A stretch of DNA of 64,000 bases. It comes from Neoarius graeffei. Its lineage: Eukaryota > Chordata > Actinopteri > Siluriformes > Ariidae. The stretch lies in NCBI RefSeq assembly GCF_027579695.1, contig NC_083571.1, positions 51,372,797-51,436,796 of the forward strand, written 5' to 3'. Under the pieces are notes generated by a model, which made no database searches, was not told the DNA's origin, and worked only from the letters and a program-made list of their open reading frames with translations. This document shows positions 46,752 to 57,264 of this stretch, piece after piece; position 1 is the stretch's first letter, and the number at the start of each line of letters is the position of its first letter. The translations under genes were made by a program, and so were the position numbers.

Positions 46752-47782
46752 TAGACGTCTGCGCAGGACAGAATTTTCAGTTCCGCTCCCACCCGCGCCT
46801 GCCATATTTTGTCCCGCTCCCGCCCGCAAATCCCGCATGATGCAGACGTTCACGTTATTTCTCATGAAAGTTCTTGTCATTGGCTTGGGGAATTAAACAT
46901 GCTGAGCTTAGCTGAGCTCTCCACTGACCGATCCTTCACCTAGCGCACGTAGCGAGGGTGCGCGTTGCCAGGCGGCATGCGCAGCTGAGGCTTTACAGAG
47001 ATACCCAACACACCTACCAAAATCTACAGTGGATATTAAGAATATTGTACATTGCACGTAGCTTATGTCACTCCTCACATTTACATTCTAGGAAATACAA
47101 CTAGGCCTATAAGAAATTAAGATAATTTAAAGACACAGCGTGATGGTGCCCTGCCCCCTACTTTTCTTTTTAAAGCAGCACTTACTTCTGAAGCACTATG
47201 AGCTTCACTAGAAGAGCTCTGCTCTTCTGCCATGATCGGAGATCTCAAACACGGAAGAGCGGAAAGGAATCAGAAACGTACGCGAGATTAGACCACATCC
47301 GCAAATTTAGGCATCTTAAAATGTTTTTATTAATGCCAAATAAAATATCCAGCACAAATTATATATGATAGACTGGCAGCGGGGGCATGGCCAAGCAGCA
47401 GTCTGTGAATGGAGGGCGGGGTCGGGGAAGGTAAGTGGTGAGGTCATTGACACCTGATGTCAATTTGTGTGTGTGTGTGTGTGTGTTTGTTGCAGGGATG
47501 GAGTATAAAGGGAGGGGGAGAGGAGAGAAGAAGCTCTCCCTGACCACAACACTTGTGTGAGTGAGTGAGATAGAGAGAAAGAAAGAAAGCTGAAAAGCCG
47601 AATAAAGTGCGTGTGTGTAAATGCAAACTCTCGCCTGCCGTGCTTCTGTGCTCCACCCACACCGGGGTTTACTACAGTGGTGCTGAAACCGGGGACTGTA
47701 GTAAACCCCGGTGTGGGTGGAGCACAGAAGCACAGCAGGCGAGAGTTTGTGTTTACACACACGCACTTTATTCGGCTTTTCA

Positions 47783-47823
<41 letters not shown>

Positions 47824-48188
47824 CTCTCTCTCACGCAAGTGTTGTGGTCGGGGAGAGCTTCTTCTCTCCTCTCCCCCTCCCTTTATACTCCATCCCTGCA
47901 ACAAACACGCATACAAATTGACATCAGGTGTAATGACCTAGCCACTTACCTTCCCCGACCCCACCCTCCATTCACAGACTGCTGCTTGGCCACGCCCCCG
48001 CTTCCACATACACATAAAATTTTATAAATTATTAATTTATTTTAAACACGTTTTTAGTTAGCGGGACTGCAGCTTATCACCTCTCCCGCCCGCTCCCGCA
48101 TTGTGCACTCCCCCTCCTGCCCATGCCCGCAATGAGCTTTCAAAATTTGTCCCGTGCCGCGGGACTCCCGCGGGAGTGCAGGGCTCTA
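46752..48188. mobile_element. hAT element with perfect 8-bp target duplication
   Basis: GTCAGAAT is duplicated at 46744-46751 and 48189-48196. The ends are TAGACGTCTGC and GCAGGGCTCTA, followed inward by 'cccgctcccgcccgc' repeats on both sides. No transposase is recognised. It hosts the inverted LTR pair at 47374-48008. Confidence 0.75.
47374..48008. repeat. Inverted LTR pair joined through a primer-binding site
   Basis: LTR 1 (47374-47676, plus sense, TGGCAGCGG...TTTACTACA) has a TATAAA box near 47512. It is followed by G, then TGGTGCTGAAACCGGGGA (47678-47695), then C, then LTR 2 in reverse (47697-48008). The flanks TAGAC (47369-47373) and TACAC (48009-48013) look like a 5-bp target duplication with one change. 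The LTRs are related to those of the Gmr1-like element (shared 'gcgggggc.tgg.caagc'). A (TC)n tract at 47787-47832 lies in LTR 2. Confidence 0.8.
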
Positions 48189-49044
48189 GTCAGAATCTCT
48201 TTCGGGATTCCAACTCGGGAGATGATGCGGAAGAGCACTTCCGCAATACTGCGTGCTGAGATATTGCGAAGAGGCACTGCTTCCGGGTAGCGTGTTGCAT
48301 AGTCCACCAGAACTAAAATAAAGCGGTACCCTCGTGTTGACCGATCTAATGGCCCGACGAGATCCATCCCAATTAATGGGAGAGGGCGCAAAGGCGCTTT
48401 TGGAATGGCCGCTGGATTTACAAACTGGCATTCGCGGCACGCCGTACACCACCTACGGACATCGCCGCAAATCCTTGGCCAATAGAACCAGGCCATTAGT
48501 CGGGCTAGTGTCTTATCCTGCCCTAAGTGTCCAGCCATGGGATTAAAGTGCGCTGCCTGGAATACCAACTCCTGGCGGCTCTTTGGAATCAAAAGCTGCG
48601 TGACTTGCTCTTTAGTCTGAGTGTCCTGTGTCACTCAGTATAACCTATCCTTCATGATAGAAAAATAGAGGAAGGACGGGGTGGCGTTTGGCTGGAGCAT
48701 TTGACCATCGATTACTCTCACTTGGTCAAACGCATGCCGCAGAGACTCGTCTCACGATTGCTCTAACGGAAAATCCACAAGGAATTCCCTGAGAGAGGGA
48801 GGAGGAGCCTGCTGCTCCTCACTCTGACGCAGAGATGACGTAGACGGCTCTGTGACAGCTGCTCCCGCCAAAGCGACACCGGGACCTCCCCCTGCTAAAC
48901 TACGGCAGGACCCACTCTTCACTAGATGGCTCATTAACTCCCCGAATCCCGGCCAATCAGTCCCCAAAATTATCGAGTGGGTGAGGCGAGGATTAACCGC
49001 TGCCTTTACTCAAGTTTTCCCCTCGAAAAATAATGTGGACCGAC

Positions 49045-49225
49045 ACCAAGTCAAGTCAACTTTATTGTCAAATATGCTGTACATGCTCGACATACAGCAC
49101 AGATGAAAGTTCAGTCCTCTCTGACCCATGGTGCAAACAGGCAATGCAATAAATAAAAATAGAATAATTGAAAAAAACAAACAAAATAAACAGTATAAAC
49201 ACTCTAGATAGGAACAGGTAAGTGT
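49045..49225. repeat. Dispersed teleost repeat inside the gypsy element
   Basis: It begins 'caccaagtcaagtcaacttt' and includes 'attgtcaaatatgctgtaca'; a short relative lies at 15257-15290. It interrupts the region downstream of protease. Confidence 0.6.
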
Positions 49226-49229
49226 AGCT

Positions 49230-50367
49230 GTGAACGTCCCCGTGCACACACAACACCTTCACCCCCTGTGCTCCCCCCAATGCCTCGTCTTGCACCAGGC
49301 TTTGGTGAATTGAGGTCTGATTACAGCCAGAGTCCATCAAAGCCTGATACGTATCCCCTTGGATACTCACCAGTATGTGATACGCTCCAGCCCGATTGAG
49401 GGCGGCTCCTGGCGCGTCGGGGAGCCGAACCACCGCGCCCACTTCCATTGCCGAGCACTGCTTTTGGAGGTGGCCCGGCAACGGCGCAGCGCCAGCAAAC
49501 CGGCCCGGGCTTCCTCTCTGCACCGGCGCTCTGGGGCTCACTCACCTGGGGGGGAGACAGACACAGAAGGGAAAAACGGGCCGGCACCGCGGGTGGGGCC
49601 GGCCCCCGCCTCCGCGGTGGGGGAATGGGGCGAGGACAGAGGGGGAGAGAGAGAGAAGAGGGAAGAAGAGGATGTCCGCTGTCCTGCCGTCGGAACAGCC
49701 GCCAAATGGTCCTCTGCCAACTCAGCGGCCTGATCCAGCGACGCCGGGCGGTGGCACTGGACCCACTCCGCGGTTCCCTCTGGTTAGTGGGCAATGAACG
49801 GCTTCAGTACCACCTGATCAATGATCCCCTTGGCGTCGCGGTTGTCAGCCCTCAACCACCGCCAGCAGGCGTCCCGGAGCTGCTGGCCAAATGCGAACAG
49901 CCGGTCGACTTCCTCCAGACACAGAGCGTGGAAGCACTGTTGCTGTTGTTCAGGGGTGCGCCCCACCTGCTGGAGGACGGCTCGGCGAAGGTCCGCGTAG
50001 ACCAGTCGGCGGGGAGCTGTAGCACGGCCAGCTGCGCCTCGCCCATTAGCAGGGGGAGGAGGCGCACCGTGCGCTGTTCCACCGGCCAGTCCGAGGCCTC
50101 TGCTGCCTGCTCGAAGAGCGTGAGGAAGGCCTCAGGGTCGTCATGCGGGACCATCTTAGTGAGGGTGAGGGGAGAAGGGCCCGTGGAGGTGGTGGACCCC
50201 GCCGACGCGAGGAGGTGCTGGAATGCCTGTCGGTCTTCCTGCTGCACCAGCACCAGGGCCTTGAACTGGTGCTCCTGCTCCTTGCGGAGGGTGACTAGCA
50301 CCGGGTGCTGGCTCTGCTGGGCTGTGGCGAGGGCGTGGACCAGGTCCGCGAAGGGGGATGACTCCAT
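49230..50367 (-). pseudogene. Gypsy gag and protease
   Basis: The ATG at 50365-50367 starts MESSPFADLVHALATAQQSQ. The gag body follows (EAFLTLFEQAAEASDWPVEQ, then, after a slip near 49970, CFHALCLEEVDRLFAFGQQL). A proline/serine-rich stretch leads to GPVCWRCAVAGPP, perhaps a degenerate zinc knuckle. The protease frame (49541-49068) has YQALMDSGCNQTSIHQS with the DSG active-site motif. Several frame slips separate these blocks. Confidence 0.7.
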
Positions 50368-50394
50368 GGGGCTGTTCTTTTTCCTGTGCTCGAA

Positions 50395-50412
50395 TCCCGG
50401 GTTTCGGCACCA
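50395..50412 (-). promoter_or_regulatory. tRNA-Phe primer-binding site
   Basis: The plus strand reads TCCCGGGTTTCGGCACCA, equal to the 3' end of vertebrate tRNA-Phe with CCA added. One base separates it from the LTR (50414), and CGAA upstream extends similarity into the T-arm. The site primes minus-strand synthesis. Confidence 0.85.
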
Positions 50413-50413
50413 C

Positions 50414-50718
50414 TGTAGCAGTTCGTAGGGGGGGAGCACAGAAAAGACGGCAGGCCAGAATTAAGTTCCACAAGAAAACTCTCTTTATTTAGTACTTTTC
50501 AGTAACTATATTCACTCTCTCAGCCGCACACACGAGTCGTCAGGTCAGGGAGAGAGCTTCCTTCCTCTACACTCTCTCTCCTTATATAGGGCGCGGTCAC
50601 TGGGGAAGAGACACAAACATAGATTAACCAACATCAGGTGCAGTGATTCTGCCACTTACCTTCCCTGCCTCCACCCTCTGGTCACAGACCGACGCTTGAC
50701 CACGCCCCCGCTGCCACA
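50414..50718 (-). repeat. 5' LTR of the Gmr1-like element
   Basis: 305 bp, about 15 differences from 44324-44626 by eye; minus-strand TATA box near 50581-50590. Confidence 0.9.
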
Positions 50719-50723
50719 TAGGT

Positions 50724-51828
50724 ATTATGAGAAGAGTATGTGAAAGATCATCAGAACATGACAATGACATCTATGCTTTGTTGATTTTGAAAAAGCTTTC
50801 GACAGAGTGAACTGGGTCCAAATGATGGAAGTATTAAAAAGAAATTGGGATTGACTGGAAGGATAGACAGATGATCATGAAACTATCCCTTGACCAGAGT
50901 GCAAGAGTAAAAGTGGGAGGAGAAGTATCACAACCACGCAGTGTAAGCTGAGGAGTGAGACAGGGCTGCTTGTTGTGACCATTGTTATTTTCAATTGATG
51001 CTTAAACAAAAAGATGAACGAGTTACTTGAAAAGTTGAAAATGAGTTTGATGGAATTAAGGTAGGTGGCAGAGTACTAACAGATGTGAGATTTGCTGATG
51101 AGCAGGCAATGTTAGCAACATCAGAAGAGGGGTTACAAAGAATCATGAATGCATTAATGATGTGGCCAACAGATGGGGCATGAAGATTAACATCAAGAAA
51201 ACAAACGGAATGAATGTGTCGAGACAGTGGTGGCACACTGAACATCTACATAGAGAAAGAGAACGTGGAACAAGCAAGTTCAAATACATAGGAGCACTAA
51301 TGACAGATGATGGAAAATGTGAAGAAGAAATCAGCAAGAATTGCCATGGCAAATAATGCATTTACAAAGAGAAAGGAACAACTAACTAAAGGTCTGAGTA
51401 TGAAGTTAAAGAAAAGAATGGTAAAAACACTAGTGTGGAGTGTATTACTGTATGGTGCAGAGACTTGGCCCTTGAGGAAAGCAGATATCAAACAGCTGAA
51501 GGCTTTTGAAATGTGGGTTTGGAGATGAATGGGGAAATCAGCTAGAAGACCAATGAGGAGGTGCTACATATGGTAGATAAAAAGAGAACTATGTGAGAAT
51601 AAGTAGAAAGAAACTGGGTGGGACATATCCTAAGAGGAAACGGACTATTAAAAAAAAAAGTGATTGAAGGTAGAACGACAGGCAAAAATCCCAGAGGAGA
51701 GAAAAGACTTAGAATGCTGGATGTGATAAAGGAAAACATCTACAGTGAAATGAAAAGGAAGGCAGAAGATAGAAAAGGATGGAGAGAATGGATGCCATGG
51801 ACCTGCCATCAGGCATAACGCTAAAGAA
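50724..51828 (+). pseudogene. LINE reverse transcriptase and C-terminal region
   Basis: Blocks in order: DFEKAFDRVNWVQMMEVL, ARVKVGGEVSQPRS, GVRQGCLL, RFADEQAMLA (a degraded FADD), NRWGMKINIKKTNGMN, FKYIGALMTDDGKCEEE, KTLVWSVLLYGAETWPL, KAFEMWVWR and WMPWTCHQA at the end. This is the RT palm, thumb and C-terminal module of an RTE-like non-LTR element. Stops and slips are scattered throughout. It continues the fragment ending at 44318. Confidence 0.8.
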
Positions 51829-52864
51829 GAAGACATGCATGGCCAGTGTATGGGAATAGTCATGTGAAATGCGTTTTCAGGTATGTTATTATGGATGAAG
51901 ATTATTTCTAGTACAAAGCTAAAATACTCATTTGGACGGAGATCCTTTTCATTTTAAAATGCCATTTTAATTACAGCATACAAGTATGGACATAACCTAT
52001 GTGTTTTCCTCCTAACCTTACTTGTCAGAATCACAAACATGGTCATTTGTAGCTTTGAGATCTAAGATCTTGTTTAAAATAAAGGGGGGGGGGGGGGTGT
52101 CATAAAGATATAACTATAACTGGTTATGGGATTATGGGACTACTTCAGAACAAGTGTAACAGTTCTGGACAAAAGCATATGTGATTCAAAAACTGTTGCT
52201 GTTTTTGTTTGTTTGTTTTGCTTTTTTACCAAAGATACAATTTTTAATGTTGCTCACATACCTCAGTGGAAATCATTATATGGTGTGGAATATGTCATAG
52301 GATAATCCACTACTTTCTTCTTGAACATGTTTAACTGCCTCTGGGTGATCTGTACTGTAAAAAAGCAATACAGCTTCCATCTTCTATCATTGTGGGTGCA
52401 AAACCAGCAATGTAACTGAGAAATCATTAAATAGCTGTACTTATTCTTGTGAACAATAAATGAATCACTGTTATGACTCAGTCTTACAAGATGATTTATC
52501 ATCAGGCTGACATTAAAAGGAAATGAGAACACAATTAAATGGACAGGATAAATAACCAAAACAAATAGAAGAGTGTCCCATCAGCCTATGATATCACACC
52601 TTCTAGTCAGCAGAGGTCACTCTTACCTTAGTATGAAGTGAGATGAGTATGAATGATGGCCTGCACTCATCCCTCCACCTGTCCTGCAGCTGCAGGGTTC
52701 TTCTTTGTGGGGAAAAAAGGACAGAGACTGCAGTAACAGTGAAGTACAGGTATCGATGGCCAGTGGTTCCATCAGCTCTCGAACAGATAAGAAGTGCTAT
52801 CTTTGTAAAGTTACACATAGGAGGTTCATATAAAACATCACAGAGAGGAATGAGTGAGAGCCTT
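51829..52864. other. No gene seen; G-homopolymer
   Basis: AT-rich sequence with a G-run at 52083-52098. No recognised repeat family or exon. Confidence 0.5.
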
Positions 52865-53275
52865 CATTCCTACTTTCAGGCACTATGAATGTCAAGCAAT
52901 GTCTCATGTTCTGACCAACGCCCCTTCCATCATCCAGGCTTTTGTGAATTCCTGAATGACCTTGGCATGACATATGATTTTATGGTCATCTTATCCATTG
53001 AGCAAGAATACACAAATCATGTATCAGAGAGGGGAAATGTGAATTTTCCACGCTTCAGTGAGTGGAGCTCAACCAAACAAAGGAAGAAGCAGTAATTGCA
53101 TGGCCACAACCTGAAAAATGTTTTTGTTTTGATCATCACTGATCACAGAAACCTTGAATGCATTAAATTATTAAAGACACTAAATCCAAGAATCATGAAT
53201 CTGAATGTCTTCATTAACTCAAGCTGGGGTCCAAGAACACCAAAACTGATGCCTTGTTGAGACTCCATAATGGCC
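52865..53275 (+). pseudogene. Decayed Ty3/gypsy RT-RNase H fragment
   Basis: Short islands align with gypsy pol: LTNAPSIIQAFVN (RT block before YxDD), TNHVSERG, TDHRNLECIK (RNase H), LNPR and SKNTK.DAL.RL near 53230-53260. The frame is heavily broken. It is a different, much older lineage than the Gmr1-like element. Confidence 0.6.
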
Positions 53276-53682
53276 CCAAAGGACACCAAGCTGAACAAAC
53301 AAATAGGCTGTGCCCGAATAAGCATACCTACATACTATTAGCACGTAAAAAGCACAATGAAGGGTGTCTTAATATCCAGTAGGCATTTAATAGTAGCTGA
53401 ATGGTACCTGGATGATCCATGACATCCACAGTATGCAAATGTACCACACTATGCTATAGCATCCATCTATTCATCCATTAGCCATAACTGCTTATTCTGT
53501 GCAGGGTCACAGGCAAGCTGGAGCCTATCCCAAGTGACTATGGGTGAGAGGCGGGGTACACCCTGGACAAATCACCAGCTCATCGCAGATATCCTATAGC
53601 ATGCTATCCCATCTTCCAGCTGGAGCCTCTGAATAATGAAAGAAAAATTCCACTCATAAAAATAATGCATCAGGAATTGTTT

Positions 53683-53714
<32 letters not shown>
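53276..53714. other. No gene; SINE-tail fragment and (AC)n
   Basis: 53490-53590 resembles the L2-like tail of the window's SINE family in reverse ('caggcaagctggagcctatc'). 53683-53714 is an AC repeat bordering the right duplicated arm. Confidence 0.6.
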
Positions 53715-53718
<4 letters not shown>

Positions 53719-54466
53719 GCACCCAAACTGATGCAGTGAGTAGCTTCTCATTTCATGAACAAACATGTGGGAAAACGTATCCCTTGCTCATGGAAAAGAT
53801 GTTACTGTGTTTTAGAAGAGTCATATTATTGGCCTGCATTAAGCAAAGAAAACAACCCCATTTACTCGTGATATATACATTCACCACTCAAGCATAAACT
53901 TCATCTCTTTGCGCCACCATGCAAAGGGCAGAGTCGAGTACTTCCACACCGACACTGGTTTAAGATGTCTAATGCTGTCAGATGAGAGGAAATGCTCAGA
54001 GCAACAAATTGTATTTGACAGTAGAGTGTAGCCTAAATTTGGGCAACTATACATTTAATAGGCCACTGTATAATACTATTTTATTGCAAGTAAAACATAT
54101 CCTTATCTTAGTTTTTATATAACACCTTGTAATTATACTCATTCGCCAGTTTACAGTTATACCTGGTGTGCTTTGTAAGTGTACAGTTACTGACTGTAAT
54201 GGATCTATTGCTCTGCAGTATTTGTCACCCACCTTCTTCCTGTCCAACAGTGGAAAGGAACCACCACCAGGGCCGTAACCAGGATTTTTCAAATACCGAG
54301 GTCAAACATTGCGATACATATTATTTGCCAAAAAAAAAAAGTCCTAATATGGTGACTTTTCATACATTTTGGAAACGAGTCAAAATCACAAGCCCAACAA
54401 GATGAACATGTAAGTGAACATGTTTATTTTAACAATTTAAAAACTGCACGATCACAAAAGTATTTT

Positions 54467-54690
54467 GTGTGTGTGTGTGTGTGTGTGTGCGTGCGTGAGC
54501 GTGAGTGAGTGAGTGAGGGTGAGTTAGTGAGTGAGTGAAAGAGTGAGTGAGTGAGAGTGTGAGTGAGCGAGAGAGAATGTGAGTGAGTGATGGAGTGTGA
54601 GTGAGTGAGAGAGAGAGTGTGAGTGAGTGATGGAGTGTGAGTGAGTGAGAGAGAGAGAGTGTGAGTGAGTGAGTGAGTGAGTGTGACAAT
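54467..54690. repeat. (GT)n / (GAGT)n low-complexity tract
   Basis: Simple repeats; the serine/threonine/leucine-rich frames across it are artefacts. Confidence 0.95.
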
Positions 54691-55795
54691 GCAATCTAGC
54701 CGACCCTGAATGGACTTCAATTGCTTTTTAAAAAATATCTGCCCTTTTCAATAGCAAACTACTAGACGGTTATTGGACAAAACCGACTAAAACGCTCCAT
54801 TCGGAGACTGAGCCTCACTGGAGATGGGAGTCAATAAGAGGGGCGGGACAAGACTTCCCGAGAGGAGGCTCATCTCCAGCTGCTGATTGGAGGAGGAGCT
54901 GTGAACGCGGCTGGGCTGCTCATGATTGACAGAAAGCAGTCAGAGGTGGTACATCATGTTGTAAATAAAATGTGAACATAAGTTTGCTACCCGTTTTCAT
55001 TTCCGTTCGAAAATACAACCAATGATCAAAACAATAATGTCCTGTGTTCACGTTAGGCAAGGCAAGTTTATTTATATAGCAGATTTCATACACAGTGGCA
55101 GTTCAATGTGCTTTACAGAAGTAAAAGCAAAACAGTAAGCAATAGAAAATAAAATTACATGAAATAAATGGGGAATAAAAATAAGAATTAAACAATAGTA
55201 GAAATAAAATAAAATGAAATAAAAGTTCAATTAAAAAAAAGCCTATAGTCTGGTAAGTTAGCAAAATAGCTCAAGTCTCGTCAGTACCAATAACTTCATA
55301 AACAACAGGTCACGACTGTCCAGGCTTTTCTGATCTGAAACGCACCAAATCAAATCGAGACGAGAGAGAATAAAAGAGTTTGTGCCGCCTGGAAAACGAA
55401 AATCCTATCTAGCTAAGTGGCTTCGACTGTTGTTGCTTGATTACAGGGGCGTAGCACCAAATTTGGGGCCCCAGGAACCACCAATTCCGTGGACCCCCCC
55501 TCCCCCCTCCCCGCTGCAATTGCATTGATTCCTCAGAAAATATTGCACATGTACAGTTTTTTGTTTCATTTTCTTTATTCATAATATATAAAATTAACAA
55601 CACCAGAGGCAGTACAACATTGAAGTGGGGACTCCTCAAAAAAGAACAAACGGCAGTCTGATTTCCACAATCATGAAAAGCTTTTTACAGCACAATTAAA
55701 GATAAGAAATAATGATTAAACTGACTGATCTTTTTTCTTTGAGAACATGGAAAAACAGAAAACAGGCTTTCACAAGTTGTAGGAAAAATTGTAAT

Positions 55796-56143
55796 TTATA
55801 TTCCACTAAATGCCCACTGACGGGTCTTCTTGGTGGTAAAATCACAGATGAGGTGCTTAAAGTCCAGTTGTCTTGCTAATTCACTTTCAATGGAGGGAAG
55901 GGCAAGGCTGTTTAATCTCTCCTGGCTCATTGTTGACCTTAAATAATTTTTCACCAGTTTCATCTTGCTGAATGCTCTCTCACCACCAGCAACAGTAACA
56001 GGCAGTGTACAGAAGATCCTTAATGCAATGCATATTTCACCAAAAATGCTTTGTAGCTGCAGGTTATATATCAAATTAAGGAGTTGAAGAGGGGACAGAT
56101 TTGGAGGAAATGTGGCCCCATATACTGCGTGCAGGTGTAGCAT
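55796..56143 (-). pseudogene. hAT transposase C-terminal dimerisation domain (ZMYM1-like)
   Basis: The frame contains TLPVTVAGGERAFSKMKLVK, NYLRSTMSQERLNSLALPSI and ESELARQLDF, the hATC dimerisation signature. It stops at 55796. The catalytic core between it and the N-terminal exon (56348-56456) is missing. Confidence 0.85.
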
Positions 56144-56347
56144 CTCATTTTCAAATTCACCCGAGAGGTCTTTTGGGTATATTCTTGCCAGAGCTCTGCT
56201 TGTCAGTTTGATTCTATCACAGTATCATAGCCTACAAAACGACAGATTATTTCATTTCGAATTATTTGATTTATGCCACTATCACGGTGGTATGCAATTG
56301 AATGGGATAACCAGTTAGCTGTTGTTAATTTTCACATTTGGGCTCAC

Positions 56348-56456
56348 CTTTCTTGGGAAAGAAATCAGTAAGCAGTTGCTTTCCTTCATCTTGTTTCCTC
56401 TGCCTTTCTTGCCTTTCTTTTCTTTTCTTAAAGCCTGATTTCTTCTTTGACGACAT
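56348..56456 (-). pseudogene. hAT transposase first exon
   Basis: ATG at 56454-56456 begins MSSKKKSGFKKRKERQERQR, leads to LLTDFFPKK and a GTGAGC donor at 56347. Lysine-rich starts ending in 'FF.KK' are typical of ZMYM1-like hAT transposases. It lies in the proper place relative to the C-terminal exon. Confidence 0.6.
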
Positions 56457-57264
56457 GATCCTTGTTAGCTAAGAACTGTCTGCTGCGTTTCATGCCGAAG
56501 CATGAAAAAATCCGTTGCGCATACAATCAAAAGTCCGCGAGAGGGCGGACTAAACCAATGTGCATTGATAATGGGGGTGTCTGATATAGGTACTATTTGC
56601 AGGCTGGGACATACATTTCAACCGATGCATTCCCAGAGAACATTGAATTTGCATGAAATACCAACATATATTGACATTATTGAGAAAAAAAAACGAAAGG
56701 GGAAAAAATAGACTCCTTTTGGGGATGCTAATTAAAATTGCACTGTTAATGATCATAAGCATTCCGGCACATAACTGTCAGTGACTGGCAAAATTAACTC
56801 CCCTTCTTCCCTCTTTCTTTTTCTCTCACTTGCTGACTTTCCAGAGCTGAGTTTGGTTTGTTTTAGTGTAGTAGACTTCTTCATCTTATGTCAATTTTCA
56901 GATTCCACGACTAATTGACAAACTGCCTGGCTGCGGAGTCGGACCTTGATGAGAACACTTCTCAGCTCTTATGTATCCCGCGGTGCTTAGCTGACTATCG
57001 CGAGGCTGCCGAATATGAAATGTTTCCAATGTCGGATATTTCAGCTTCGTTTAAAAATGATTATGTGGACTATTATTTTTAGACAAACAAATGAGAACAG
57101 GGGGATGCAAGCTGAATTTAGAATTTTCCACCGATCAAAGTCAGAACGATTTTCATCATATATTAATTTCACATTTCTGAGTGAAAAAAAAAAATACCGT
57201 GGGAAAAAAATGCCGAGGACATGACCTCGGTGTCCTCAATGGTAGTTACGGCCCTGACCACCAC

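Larger units (their letters stand above)
46171..48634 (-). pseudogene. Gypsy integrase, split by a hAT
   Basis: Frame 48634-48190 carries the zinc-finger region (GHLGQDKTLARLMAWFYWP, CTACRECQFVNP) and the first catalytic block PLIGMDLVGPLDRS. The hAT at 46752-48188 interrupts it. The frame resumes with LILTDQGTSFMSRSLNELYG (second Asp), breaks near 46600, then continues at 46557 with TGFSPFELLYGRKPRS and the C-terminal FAPGDKVLVLLPTSSSK. The glutamate region is degraded. It lies before RT in transcription order. Confidence 0.85.
44324..50718 (-). mobile_element. Ty3/gypsy retrotransposon with integrase upstream of RT (Gmr1-like)
   Basis: LTRs at 44324-44626 and 50414-50718 (about 5 percent different by eye) are flanked by TAGGT (44319-44323 and 50719-50723). 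On the minus strand the order from the 5' LTR is gag, protease, integrase, RT, RNase H. This swapped pol order is known from Gmr1-type gypsy elements of deuterostomes. A primer-binding site complementary to tRNA-Phe lies next to the 5' LTR. A hAT interrupts the integrase and a 180-bp repeat interrupts the region after protease. Inactive. Confidence 0.85.
54268..57256 (-). mobile_element. hAT element with perfect 8-bp target duplication
   Basis: The ends CAGGGCCGTAACCA and TTACGGCCCTG are inverted partners. ACCACCAC is duplicated at 54260-54267 and 57257-57264. The empty site is visible in the left arm near 6208. Minus-strand transposase exons remain at both ends of the gene. Inside are low-complexity GTGAGTGAGT DNA (54467-54690), a dispersed teleost repeat (55063-55253) and a second hAT-like terminus (CAGGGGCGTAGC, 55445). 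The element was present in only one arm, so it postdates the duplication. Confidence 0.9.

Noticed and set aside
47607-48027. Overlapping frames of 70-185 codons on both strands
   Set aside because: Produced by the palindromic LTR pair and its (TC)n tract; mirrored frames show the same residues.
54424-54720. Ser/Leu/His/Thr repeat protein frames
   Set aside because: Low-complexity GTGAGT DNA; no coding signal.
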